Assembly (NCBI GenBank): GCA_022497155.1
Contig: MU385742.1
Location: forward strand, 434,001-498,000
Source: Whalleya microplaca
Taxonomy: Eukaryota; Ascomycota; Sordariomycetes; Xylariales; Xylariaceae
Direction of reading: 5' to 3'
DNA length: 64,000 bases
This document shows positions 12,298-25,700 of the stretch, in pieces; the stretch's first letter is position 1; each line of letters begins with the position of its first letter. Both the position numbers and the translations under genes were made by a program. The notes beneath the pieces are model-generated. The model had not been told where the DNA came from and made no database searches. It saw nothing but the letters and a program-made list of their open reading frames with translations.

Positions 12298-15200
12298 TAA
12301 ATAGATGATATTCTCGTCTCGTACTTAGAGAGAGGGGCCCTTCGTAGCTCATGTGCGAGACATGGTCCAATCCGGGTTTTGGTCCAGACTATTGGGACGG
12401 ACTAGATGTTTCTAGTAAGGTCGAGTATGACTCGAGCTTCAGTGAAGCTTTGAGGCCAAAATTATATTATATTTCAAACGCATTGTCGGACAGCTGAGCT
12501 GTGTCACAAGAACGACCGAGGGAGCGAGCAAGACTTGACGATGAGGTACGCTGTCTGAATACCTCGAGGCTGCGATGCCTCATCTCGCTCGCCTTTGCCA
12601 CGATGAAGCTGCTGTTAACCTAGCGCAAGGATCATATCATATCATTGCAGGCATTTGTACAACACTGGAACTGCACTTGCATGATTCCGCGCAGGCATTG
12701 TTAGCCGACAAATTCTTTTCTCGACTAAAAGTCCTCGTCTCCTGTGCTCTCCATGTACGGCCGTATTGACGGCCTTGAGGTGAGGGTGTGACGAGATTTA
12801 GTCTTCAGGTGCCTAGAATTCCTGAACCATGGAAGCCCGTGCGAGGGTGTAGGTAATAATAGAGGCAAGCCTCTCAATAAATATATGGTAATGCTAAATG
12901 CTTTGACGTTGGTTTGAAATGAAGGGCAAAACGTACTGGCACCATTTGACCAAATCCAACAGCCACTATTCGTTGGGGGACACCATCATTGCCATCAGAT
13001 TACTTGCCCATGAGTAGAAGATTCAAATGCAGCAACATGAAAATGTCATCGAAAAATAGTATAGACGCTATCTTATGCGAGGACCCTGTAAGTATTAATT
13101 ACCCGACAGTTTACAGTAGCACGCAGCTACGCATACTGTATTCTTCCGTGCTCAGAGGCTATGAACCACACTGCCTGACTGCGCACTGGCACGTTCAATG
13201 GGTAGATAGATTGATCATATTCCATCACCGTATGCTTGTGAGGCTTGGTACTGTAGATATGATGTACAGTAGCCCCCATCTACGCCTCCAAGGCTGTGAC
13301 AGGGTCCTCCCCTACCGCCAAGGGCGATCATGGTGTGGGAGTGCTCGTACGTATGTACAAGGGATTGCGGACTTATTATACCACCTTACCTTTTCCTATC
13401 AAGTAGAGTCCGGTCGCGTCGCCTTATGAAGTCCTGTGCATACCCTCTACATATGCATCCATGAATAGGCCAATAGCGTCTAAACGGTACCATTCCGTGC
13501 ATATCCTCTAGATAGTCAGGCTTATTGAAATCAGATCTCTCGCGGTGAAACTCGGAGACCTGAAGCACCCAAAGAGAAAACAGCGATGTCATATTTACAG
13601 CCGTTGAATCTTAGAGTATGTTTGCGCTGATGAAACGTTGAAGACTGGCGCCTCTCTTCATCCCGTGATACCTAAGCAGGCCAAATTCCAATGGATATTG
13701 AGTCAAGCTAGACCCGGTATATATTGATTCTGGATATTCGATGCTGCTAACTATGATAGGATCCCCAGCCTGGCCGCCGCTAACCTGGCATATCCGTATT
13801 GAGTTGAATCTACGAGTCTCGCCGATCCAGTCATCGTTCTCCCAGTGCAGTTATCATAACACGCCAGCTGAGTTCATTAACCAAGATATACCATTTATTA
13901 TTTATGCTGCTATGGCCCACCACCTTGACTAACTCCGTGATCCTCATGCTTTCACTGTTGATATTTTTGCATGTAAATGAAAACTTGCTCGGATCTCAAA
14001 TCGTCGCTTCGATACAGCGAACCGACAAGCGAGGAAGCTCGACCGCAAACACCTGATACTACACAGGAATAAAGACGAAACACAGCGAATTGTAAACACA
14101 TGACAAAGCGGTGTTGACTTTGGCGGCAGATATTAGCAGCCACTGGGAAACAATATCAAGACTAGGTGGTCGTTCCAAGAAGCTTACGAAAAACTACCTA
14201 TGACTTGTCAGTTCGACATTTCCATTTTCATCTGATACTCAGCCCCTCATGCCACCATGATACAAGAAATCCCACTTAAGGCGCGGTAGTACACGCTCTT
14301 CAGCTGTGGTTCTGTCATCAGTATCCCTTCTCCCGGGACCACCTGAGTCCTAATGACAGGCTCTAGCAAGTGATAGCATGAGCAGACGTTACGAAAGCTA
14401 CGCAACTAGCAGATTAATTACCCATATGATGTATATTTGCTTTTCAGAAGACTTTTCAGAGAACCATCATCTAAGAACGAGAAGAAAATGAGGAACTTGG
14501 GGACGACAGTACATGTACATTTCTAAGGCCCCATCAACTAAAGCCACGGCAGGGTTTCACAAGGCGGCTGATGCCGTTGTCTGTTCTATCTCTTCCTTTT
14601 TGGAATCTGCCATTATGAGATGAGCAAATCTCGCCGAGTGGTACACATGTCAGTTGGGAGGTACACGAGGAAACGATCCCAAGACTACCTGACTGACCAA
14701 ACCCTGGTCATGCTACCCACCTCCAAGTTGACCAGGGTTCTTTTTCATTCAAATGGGCTGCCACATCCGCAGATCCTCCAATAGCTGTACAAGCTAGCTA
14801 CTGGCCAATTATATACCCAGTTGCCAACCCTTCACGGTAATGCCTACTGATCTACATAGTATGTACACTCGCACGACCCCATCTCAGCCACAAGTCCTAT
14901 CAGAAAGCACATTACGCTACGCTCGACTAATCCCTAGGTTATTGGTAGGTATCGCAAATTTTTTTTAAAAATAATTCTGTTAAGTATATTGCATATCGGT
15001 ATACTGGCGTGCCAGGGGACCTGCTTGAAGGCTTGACTTATAACTCGCAGCAAAGTCATTTAGAGCTAGTGCAATAGACATTACCTATGTCACCGAACCT
15101 GCAAGTACTTGATGCGCTTGCAGTACTTGGTGCTTCCCATTTTGATGAATGTCCAAAAGTCTCTCGAAACTTACCTGTTTGGTTAGTCCTACCAGCTTAG

Positions 15201-16380
15201 TTCTAACTTATACCACGTCGCGCAGTCTCTCTATTTGGCACCCAGACGGAATCCTCCCTCTTTCACTAAGAAATGTATGTTCAATGATCCCTGTTTCTTG
15301 TGACTCCCATCAGGTCATTGCTGCTTTCGTCTAAACCCTCTTACTGCTCTCTGCTTTTTCCGCTCGCCCTCCTATAAGCCATCGTAGGAGATGACATTAC
15401 ACTATGCTTGGCCCTATCCCTTTCGACCCACTCCCGTCCCGTCAAGTGTGGGGATTTCTATTGACCATCTACCTGGTCCTGGTTGTGAGGCACGATTCCC
15501 AAAAGTGCCTTCCCCGATCAGATAGACCCTTGCATGATTTATGATTTGCAGCTTTCGAGACATTGGGATCTCGCATTTCAACGGCCGGCATCCCTGCCAG
15601 TCGCTGTGGTCTTCTCCACTACCTCGACACCACCATCAGGACCAGCATCATCATTGATGCATACACACGCAACCGCCCGCCTCAACATCACCTGCCGCAC
15701 AGATTCCAAGGGGGGGAAAAAGAGACTGGAGATTCCGGAGGGTATGAGGGCAGTAGAAGTCTGCGGCCATCAGCCCGGCCCATTTATGAGGGGAAATCCT
15801 AAACGAAGCAAAGAGAAAACAGGGGAGGCTTGAGATGAACGATCTAAGAAGAAAAGGTACATCGATAGTAGATACCTGTGTAATGCAATGGTCTCGACCG
15901 CCCACTACAGGAATCTTAACTACAAGCCCCATAACTTCACATAACGGCCATCACCTCCATCCGATCCGAGAAATGTGTCTCGTAACTTATTCTTTCGCCT
16001 TTTTATCTGTTCCTGTTTCCCTTCGAAAGAAGTTCTTTTCATCCTGTCCCAGTTGAGGAACAACGTCTCACTCATATCTGAGAACATTTTGCATCACCGC
16101 TCGTTTACTGACAGCTTCTCTAACAGCTGCAGTTCTTTGGGCCCGTTTACCTATTCGTTGTTAGTGGTTAGCGTATTTTGGTTCAGCTACGACACGAATC
16201 AGGAACAACGCGAACTTCCCGGATACCTGCCTACTTCTGATTGCAGCTCTTCCAACTCACCTTCATGCGAACACGTTCGGGCTGCCTGCATACGAACGAA
16301 CTGCAGCTCCACTCTCAATCGAAATCATTGAGTTCGGTTCTAGTGTAAGTTAAAGGAGTTCAAAATTTCTCTCTTTTTAC
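12298..16380. other. Intergenic DNA upstream of medA, nothing assigned
   Basis: No supported gene. Frames of up to 146 codons (plus 12989-13429) lack a proper start and recognisable motifs. Pyrimidine-rich strings around 15200-16100 may belong to the distal medA promoter. Confidence 0.5.
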
Positions 16381-16462
16381 TTGTTGTTATATCTTACTAG
16401 ATATTGTTATTCATTTTGTAGTTATATATCACTATTTAGACACAGCGAGAAGTTACTACGAC

Positions 16463-16686
16463 ATGCAACAACTTCTCTTGATCGAAACAGAACAAGGAGG
16501 TAGTATAAGTAGCTAATCGACGACTAGACTAGACGGACAAACCTGCAAAGAAACTGAGTATCTTTATGAGAGCGGGGAGGAGTTTTGGACGCTACTAGTT
16601 TCCGAGACTCGACTCAGATTCAGTTTGCAAATTATTCGTTCTGACCAATGAACGACACTGGGCTGCGATCTGCCCCTGCGAACTAA
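16463..16686 (+). promoter_or_regulatory. Candidate upstream ORFs in the medA leader
   Basis: Three short ATG-to-stop frames lie within 700 bp upstream of the medA ATG: 16463-16516 (17 residues, starts MQQLLL), 16566-16598 (10 residues, starts MRAGRS) and 16648-16686 (12 residues, ATG in context ACCAATGA). The Aspergillus nidulans medA mRNA is known to have a long leader with uORFs. That these frames are transcribed here is inference. Confidence 0.4.
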
Positions 16687-17160
16687 GCTGTCAAAGACTT
16701 CAAACCTGCCGAAAGAAAGAATACTAACTCAATATTTATCCCTTCGAATCAGCCGGAGCAGCCTGCGGTCTCTGGATCGGTCTGTCGAGATTAACAGTAG
16801 TTTGCTCTGAGAGCGCCCTGTTTCTGCCTTCGTGGTCTGCCTGCCACTGTTCAGAACGCCCACCGACCCTTTTTGGATGTTTGTTTCACTCCTCTTGCCA
16901 GCCAAAAAAAAAAGTAAATTCACAAACCATTCCATAGACTCGGCAGCACATAAGACAGACGGAGCACGAAAAGCCTGACCCGTACAACATCAATTACCAG
17001 GGGCATTATTCTCATAGGGGATCCAGCGACCGCCATCTAGGGACTCCCGCACAAGGCCCCCCTAATTTTCTGCAACACCACTCCCGAAACAGGTGTTCGT
17101 TCGTCCTATTTGGAACAAACCCCTTCCGATATCCCACACTTTCTGGAAACAGACAACTTG

Positions 17161-19600
17161 ATGTCTGCTGTCAAGTTTGACTATCCGACCTACAAGCTGT
17201 TCGAGGTGAGTCAGATTCGAACAATCTCCTAGATAATGACAAACTATCAAGGGACTTGGTTTCGGGAAGCGTGCTTACAAGAATTGTAGCCTCAATATCA
17301 CCCTCAGAGGCCAATAATAGTCGACGCTGACGCGCTCGAGTCTCCGGAGACAGTGACCCTCAGGTACGAGGAAGAGGCAGCTGCGAGAGCGAACGGCGGA
17401 GACCTTCGTGGGGATTCCCCGCCTGGTCTCCTGTCTATGTCTGCATATCCAAAGTCCCAACCGCCCCAGATGCACGGTGAGTACTACCCAAATTGTCTCT
17501 TGCTCGGATCTAGTAGGAAAATATGAGATCGGGCGGTGGTAGTAGTCGAGGGTCAAGCTAACTCTGTGCCGATGTTCTAGCATTTGATTCAGCGAGATCA
17601 TACCAAGATCCTCAGTATCAATACTCCGCGCAGCAGTTCGCGGCCCAACAGTCTGAAAATGCGGCCGCGCAACTCAACCAGATGGCTTTCGCGGCGAATA
17701 GCTCCGCCAGTCAGTACATGACACCGGGGGTGGCGACGTTGATCTCGTACCAACCTACCTCTGGCATATTTGGCACTAAAGTCTTGATCAAAATATCGGC
17801 TCCGTACGATCTGATCGCAGTCACGAGTCATTTCTTTCTTGCCTTTGGCTCCCACAAAAGTCCGGCGCACGCTATCAGAGATACGACTGATGCCAGCGGA
17901 TATGGCTATGCTGTCACCGGAGATGCACCACAGCTCGAAGACACGAGGAGTGCCAGCCCGAACGTGCCTTTATCACTCTTGATCGAAAGCGCAGATGGAC
18001 AGACTTTGGCAACTATTGAGGTGGGCACGTTCACATATCATGACACTCAGGTTGGGGCTACAGAGGTCCCACATGAAAGTATCACGCGGAAGGAGTCCAA
18101 GTCACCTGAGCAGAGAGAAAGCCCTTCAAGACAGGAACAAGAGCAACTATCCGATACGGCTACAAATACATACGGTTATGCTTCCACTGCAAGCCAGGGC
18201 GTTGCACCGAACTACGACACTGGATACCCAAGCAACAATAACAGTATGATTGGTACCTATCGCTCGTCTTACGGGCTCGGCTATCCGCGACCTCCGCCGC
18301 TCAAAACTCCCTCGTGGAGTCCGTACGGTCCTTCCCTTGCCGAAAGTCGAGGCCATTCTAATGTGAGCCATACCATAACTCGACCTAGTATCACAGCATT
18401 GCCGGTGCCTACATCTACCGCGCCTCAACTTGTCCGGACCAGCACCTTGCAGTCGTCTGGGTCTTCTGGTGGTGGGCAACTCAACCCTTATGCGCTTTAT
18501 TCAACCAAGGCGGTACTGAAGATAAATGGCGACCTCGAGAGTATGGCATCCAATTGGACCCAGGAGGAGTGGGACAATCGAAGGCGGATTGTCATGTTCA
18601 ACAAGAAGCAACAGGGTTCGACGTTGTCGACAACGTTTAAGCCAATCTCAGTCACCGAGCGACCGCCAAATAGTATCTGCATCAGCTGTATATATTGGGC
18701 GGAAAAGAAAGAGTGTTATGTGACAAGCGTGGATACGATCTCCCTGTTAGAACAGCTCGTCGTCGCGCCAGCGAGGTTCACGGTGGAGGAGAAGAACCGC
18801 ATACGAAGAAACCTTGAAGGATTTCGGCCTCTCACGGTCAGCAAAGCCAAATCTGACAGCGAAGAGTTCTTCAAGATCATTATGGGCTTTCCGAACCCGA
18901 AACCTCGCAATATTGAGAAAGATGTCAAGGTGTTCCCCTGGAAGATTCTAGCCTCTGCGCTCAAGAAGATCATCTCGAAATACGTAAGTTTGGGTGTTTT
19001 ATTGCTTACTCTTTCATTTATTAGCGTTGCTTTCAGGCGACACGTTAGACACAGATTTCTGTGCTTCAGAACCTAGGCTACTCCTTGATTTGCTTCTACC
19101 CCTATTCCCCATTCAGGTCGTAAGCAGGCTGACCCTGAATCTAGTCCGCATCTCCAACATCGACGCTGCCTCCGGGGCCCGGGCCGGCGTTGCTCACTCC
19201 CGTCAGCAGCACGAGTCCAGGACTTTACGCACCGCCGCACACTCCAACGGTGGCTGAAAGTGCCTATTCTCACCACGACTCCCACTCGATGCCATCGCCC
19301 CGATCACTAACAGGAGTTACATCGTCATGGGGCGGGTATCCAGGACGCACGATATCCCCTGGGCTGAAATCACACTCACCACAAGGCATCCGCATGCCTA
19401 GTCTCCCCTCGTACAGCCATACAGATACAAGGCAACACGCGACGTCAAACTATGGGATCGCGCCCCAGGCACAACGCTGGGACACGACGGTTACGAGTGC
19501 CTACGGCGACGCCACTGCGCTCCCTGCGTACACGAGCCACCATCACCAAAGTCATGTGTACGGCACGGGCGCATACGGCGACGGTGGTCACCGGGAATAG
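17161..19600 (+). CDS. medA: Medusa-type developmental transcriptional regulator (medA / acon-3 / Acr1 family)
   Basis: Exons 17161-17205, 17290-17476, 17581-18983 and 19145-19600 give 696 residues; all three introns are GT-AG and phases match. MedA proteins control conidiophore development, adhesion and virulence in Aspergillus, Neurospora (acon-3) and Magnaporthe (Acr1), and act in the nucleus. The N-terminal signature MSAVKFDYPTYKLFE is followed by a conserved segment around residues 100-200 (TPGVATLISYQPTSGIFGTK). A variable Ser/Tyr/Pro-rich middle comes next. The hallmark block runs from about 379 to 545, containing VLKINGDLESMASNW, NSICISCIYWAEKKECYVTS and VFPWKILASALKKIISKY. The C-terminus is low-complexity, rich in Ser, Tyr, His and Thr. 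The small first exon (15 codons) is typical of the family. The long gene-free upstream region suggests a large promoter or leader. Confidence 0.93.
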
Positions 19601-22600
19601 GGAAGTGGCAGTTGGTGGGGATAGGGTGGACGCTTTGCGCGTGCTGTGAGGATAGCTACATGATCATCGCCAGCTATACCCAAGGATGACGATAATATAT
19701 CAAGCGCGGGACGAGGATGAAAAGGCTGGGTGCATCCGTATCATATCATACCATACCCCTACCTGACAATAACTACACGAGCGAGTATCTTGTCTATAGG
19801 CCTGTTTGCTCGTGCTGGGTCGCCTTCATCTTCAGTATGCATACATCGTACATGGGTGGCGCGCATGACGGGTGGATTCGCTGCAGTCGCGGCTGTGCTC
19901 TTATCAAGTATCATGAGCGTGTGGTCCGTGGTGGTGGTCATGGTAGACTTGGAGAATGGAGAACGCTCGAGACAAGCTCACAAGCAGTATAATGCCAAGC
20001 CGTGGAGAGCTGGTGGGTGGGGGAACAGACGACTTATAAGATGAGATGATGGTGTGTGTGGGGGAACTCGGCCAAGGTCAGCTGTTATGGCGCCAGCCAA
20101 TCACGACTCAACGCATGACTCCATCTCTCCTCAAACAACCAAAGGGCGCCCTGTCTATCTTTCGAGCACACCCTGCAAGGCCTAGTTGATGTATGGGTAG
20201 AACCGTCTGGTCTTAGTGACTTCGCTACTGTACCTATGGACCCGCCTGTCATCGCCTTAGACGGAATACATCTCCGTCAGGTTCATCTGCCACCACCCTT
20301 GTCATCACTTGGCAGCTTCAACACCTGCGGTGGGCTGTTATATTTTGGTTTCAAGCTCAGATTGGGAAAAGCTCACATTAGGTGATCGACTTTGCAGGGG
20401 GTGGCGATTGGTCACGAGTTCATCGTGCAGACATGTGGGCAGCATGTATGTCTAGCTGCCGGGTGCGTGCCGCAGCCGCTGCATGACGCATGCTATCTGC
20501 GTCACCCGTTTCTTGGTTCTGCACTACCGTATCTATTCTGGTACATCCAGTCACCGGGAGCTTCCATGGGACTCGAGGCTGGCTCTTGTTGATCCTCACC
20601 ACCAAAGACAGGACGGTGGCACAAGAGTAGTTTGCTTCAACATCCAGACGCACCTCTCCCCTTGGTAGATGATCTGCATTGCGTACCAGCTATCAGCAGA
20701 CTTTCACATGTTACGACTTAATTTCCTGGTGCGAATACTAGTTCTGCTATCCTAGGGACGATCGAGGTCACTAGACGAGACTCTCCTGTCCAGGCATTAC
20801 CGCTCCTATCACGTCCCTGGGCCTCACCGAAATTGGCAACTTGAGGATCGTGAAGGCTGCTCTTTGCCATCATCTGTCTTCCTCTGTGGATTGCAAACTC
20901 ATTGTTACTTCGATTCAGCCATATTCTGCCTTTTCACGCTATCCCATCGCTATGATGACATCCGCCCCTTTATTCCGATATGAACAAGAATGTTGGTGGT
21001 ACTACAATGTACAATACTTGGACCTTTGCTTGTACGGAGTCATGACATTCGTACTGCGTTACGGTGCTATACCCTGAATTGGTTATTTGATATCACGTTC
21101 AATCGCTTTTGCCCACATTACACATTCGTTGGGCGCTGGCTTACATTGGCAGCGTTGTCACAAGAATTCCTTTACACCCTAAAGTCTATCGCATAGACAG
21201 ACTGCCTACTGACACATCATGCAAGACGTCTATTCTCTAACAGTTAACCTTACTCGGTTCCTTCGAACTTATGCAGCACCTCTCACTACAACACCATACG
21301 ATACCCCGACTACCTATCCACCATCAATTTTCCTTTTTCCTCTTATTTACCAGTCTTGTATTGCGGGTTGTCACTTCCCCACTTGGAAGAGAATGATTTC
21401 GGCTTGGAGTTGCGGCGGCGCGAACTGATCAAACTTAGACAGCACGGATAGGACAGGACAGGATAGGGCAGGACTCGAGCAAACGATAAAGGATTTCAGC
21501 AGTTGGGGCCTGGACTTTATGTTGGAACTGCACTTGGTTGGAATACTAGCATTATACCCTCTTCTTATTCTTAGAACTTGGTATGGCTCTTGCCGGCCAG
21601 TTTTTGGCTTACTTTACTTAATGAATTTTGACAGATCGGGATGAAAGCTACTGCATCGGATTTCATTGGGTTGGTCTCATCTAGACGGGGAGGGGGCGCA
21701 TTCGAGACCTGGGATAGGAGAAGCGGTCGCCGACCTGACTCGATTTGATTCTAGGGAGGCGTTCGTGAACTCTAGGGCAGGTTGTTCTCGCTAATTATAA
21801 TACATACTATTCAAATACTTGCTATGGACATGCTTACAAGGTAGTAATGTGTTATATCCATTGGGAACATATGATGGACGAGTGACTAATACAGCAATTT
21901 CACACCTGTTATTCATCAGTTAGTTTGGTGAATTCTATCCATCCACCCAAACATCATTAGAAGTAAACCGACGTACCTTTCCTAGTATCTCATTACTGAA
22001 TCTTCTTAGGACGTCGGGTAATTAGATCCTTCTCATCCGTACTTGATACAAAGAGCTTCGCATCTTCCACAAAGCTTGAATAACTACCTACCACAAATTC
22101 CTCAAACCCGAGCCCTTCCAACTCGCCATTGGAAGACTCCAGCGAACATCGACATGCCAATCCCCATAATGCCGACCGTCACTCATTACAAGGCGAATAT
22201 TAATAATAGTTTCGGACCATTGGACAGAAAATCTTGGGGGCGACTGCCTAATATTTGCCGCATTTTCTACCATCATAGTAGTATCGATTGTGCGCCTATT
22301 TCAGCGGTGTACCCATCACCTTATGGAGCAAATTGAGAACACGGGAGACGTGGATGTTGAATCTGGTTTTTACTTATGAAATATTTGACAGGAGGAACTG
22401 TGAGGGTTGATGAGTCCTAGGGGCATCTCATCGATAGAGGGACGAAGGAGGTCTAGGTAAAGGGGAAGAAAAAAACAAAAAAAAGGGGGGAGTGGGAGGG
22501 GGGCGCGCCACGCAGACAAAGGAGAGATAGTCGAGCGTACGACTGTATGTCGGTCTACACATCTGTCTCACCTATGAATAGCTCTGTGCACAGCCATGCT

Positions 22601-22752
22601 TCACAGGCGCAAGAGCAATACTAGGCACATCTAGATCACAGTCAATAGAATTAGCGAAGATGGATCCTCTTCATACATGTAGTAGTGCATATATATTATC
22701 TACATATGCGTCTACTCTTTTTTCACCGCTTTTGTCTACACCATGGCATTCC
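19601..22752. other. Convergent intergenic region between medA and the EMW1 homolog
   Basis: The region holds the 3' ends of both neighbours. No supported gene. It has an A-rich then G-rich homopurine tract near 22465-22503. Short frames of 60-100 codons have no motifs or splice support. Confidence 0.55.
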
Positions 22753-25700
22753 CTACCTTAACTCCTCCAACGACCTCTTCAACATCTCCCATCTCCTATC
22801 GCCCTCCCAGCTCACCCGCGCCTTGCCGAGGACGCTGCGCACAGCACTGCGCGCCTTACCCTTCCAGCGCTCCCCGACCGCCGGCACGCGGACCCCGTAG
22901 TTCTCGTACGCGGCGACGAGCTCCTCGGTGCGCTGGACGACGAGGTCAAACTCGGCGGGGTCCGTGAGCCAGCTCGCCTCCGAGGACGTCGTGCTCAGAG
23001 CAGCAGAGGACGACGCCGTGCCCACAGCGGTCCGCCACCCCTTCTCAGCGGCGTCGAGCGCGCCGGCCCAGTCGCGTCTCCAGGCGCGCAGACGCGAGAT
23101 GAGCGACCAGGCCGTCGAGGCCGTTGTGATGAGGGGGCCGATGTCCGTCTCGAACAGCGCGACGATTTTGTTCTCGATAGTGCCTCGTGGTGGGTCGTAG
23201 ACCCCCGCGCCCACTGTCCCTCCATCGCCCTCGCTACCATTACCACTACCACCACTATTAGGAACCGGCGCGGGCGTCTTCGTGGCCTCGCGCACGAGCA
23301 GCGTGAGCACATCCAGATCCAGAGCGTCCTCGGACTTGCGAATGCGCAGCACGTTGCGCAGCCCGAGCACGACATCCTCGAGGTCCGGCTCCGGGCTCAG
23401 GGCCGCAGCGAGCGTGACCACGTTGTCCCAGATGCGCCAATTGGAGTTCGCGAGCTGGGCGCCGCGCTTGAAGGCCTGGAGGGCGTCCTGCAGCAGCCTC
23501 TGCGCGGACTTGCCCAGCTCGGCCGCGCGCCGTGTACTCTCCATAGAAGCACCCTGTCCCTCCTCCTTCCCTTCCTCTGCCTCTGCATCCCCCAGGGGAT
23601 CCGCCTCGCCGCTCTTGAGCTTAGTCAGCCGGTCCTTGCTCTCAGCCACTACCTCGCGGTACCAGCTCAGCAGTGCGGTGCCGAGATTGCTCCACGTGCG
23701 TGCATCCTCCCCGGCGGCGCTATCGGCCTCGATGCCTGTACCCGTGCTCGTGCCGGCACTGGTGGCGATGGCGCGCTGGAAGGCGGCGGCCGCGTCGGGG
23801 AAGCGGGCCAAGCGCAGCTCGATGTCGCCAAGGCGGCCCCACATCTCGGAATTGAGGCGGTTGACGCCGACGGCGAGTGCGTACGCATCGCGGGCCTGCG
23901 TCCACTCCTGCCGGCGCAGGTGCAGTTCGCCGAGGGAGCGCTGCGCACGCGCGAAGCGGCGGTTCGATATTTCCCACGCCCGCCGGTAGTGCTGCGCGTC
24001 GTTTTCTAGGTCGCCTAGGATGCAGAACAGGCGCGGGGCGTTGGGCGGCGGAGGCGAGCGTTCGGGACCGGAGAAGTCCGAGGCTTTGAGAGATGAAAGG
24101 TCGATTCCCGGGTTCTCTAGCTCGTCGTCATCGTTCGTTTCTGCCGCGGTCCCCGTGCGGTGGAATAGCCTCCATCGTACGATGGCGCGCGCTTTCTCGT
24201 CGCCCCCGCCGCCTCGACCGTCTGGATCGTCGGACGCGGCAGTGGTGCTGAGACAGAGGGCAACTTCGGGCCAGAGACGCAGCCGCTTGAATATTTCAAG
24301 GGCTGAGACGAGGGATCCGACTGCTGTCCAAGCGTATGCGAGCTCGGATTCCAGGTGCCAACGTGGAGGTGAAGCTAGAGCGTCGACATAGCGCAGTCTG
24401 TCGTGCGCAGATGCTGATTCAGATGGCTTAGGAGCGGGAAGGAATGACGTTGGTCTTTTTATGTCAGTAGAGTGATCTGGCTCGCCGTCGGTTGTTACTT
24501 TGATGCCAGGAACAGTGGTTTCGGCTTCTCCGTTAGCAGTGGGCTTTCTGCCTGATGTCACCACCTCTTGTGTGTCGACGATGACTTGGTCTACGAGAGC
24601 TTGCATCTGCAAGACTCCTCGTTCGATTGTCCGACTTCGATTCAACTCGATCCTGGACCTCACCAGCAGGGCCTGAGTGTAAACCTGCCAATTGGTCGAC
24701 TCATCCTGGATGACTCGCACTGCGAAGGGTAGAATTTCTTCTGAAGTCAACGAATCAGTAGGTGAGAAAGTATCTTTCAATGTGGCTTCGGTTAAAAGTA
24801 GAATTTGATCCACGGGACGGAGGCTTGGCTGGTTCTCAGGTGTAATATCTTGTAATTGGATGGGAAGGGCAGAAGCTTCGTCGGGCCTCTGATCGCTATT
24901 GAATTTTATGTTTTCTAGTAACGTATCGTCATTTAACGGCAATGCAGCTGGAGCGGACTCGGAAACAGCCTGCCCATTTGCAGCCGTGGGCGATACCTGC
25001 AAGCTCTTCGCCAGAACCACCAGCTGGCTGATATTCTTTTCCTGGAATCTTGTTCGCTTTCCGAGGGCGCCAGAAAGTGCATAGACGAACCCGCTAACTT
25101 TAGCAGCCGACTGTAAGGCCTTTCGAGCTTTTCTGTCGTTTCCAAGCAAAATGTGACAATTCGCTTCTTCAAGTCGAAACTGAATGCGCGACTCCTGCGG
25201 CCACATGGGCTGCCCCTGGTTCTCGTCTGTCTCAGCTGTCCCAACAACAGATGTCTCTGCTTCCAGAAGGCTCTTTTCTATAAGTTCCTGAAGTGTGGGC
25301 ACATCGGTCCAACGGCCACTCTTGGTGAACAGAGATCCAGGTCCCAACGATGGCTGAGTAATAAGTCTGTAATGCCAAAGATGGATCCTTAGACGAGTCC
25401 AGGCAAGATGCGACGATAGAGACTCCCGCGGATTCGACCATATCTCGGGCATTTCAGCCGGCAGTACAGATCCCGATGTGAAAATGAACCGCGATAGGCA
25501 GAAAAGCTCGATATGGGGGATGTAAGGGTACACAGAAACGCCGTCTGTATCGAGTGATCTAATACAAAGCCTTCTGAAAGACGCCATGGAGGCATCCGTC
25601 TTAGCTAATCCCACCCCATTTTGTAAAATCTCTCTTCCTTTCAAGGCTGACAGGAAGATGGCTTCAGCTTTCCCTCTGCCTTCAAGAACTGGACCTGTGA

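Noticed and set aside
12989..13429. 146-codon plus-strand ORF in the gene desert
   Set aside because: It opens with a TTG; the first ATG is internal, composition is random-like and no motif or splice context is present.
23282..23989. 235-codon plus-strand ORF inside the EMW1 gene
   Set aside because: Ser/Arg-rich shadow of a GC-rich coding region on the opposite strand.
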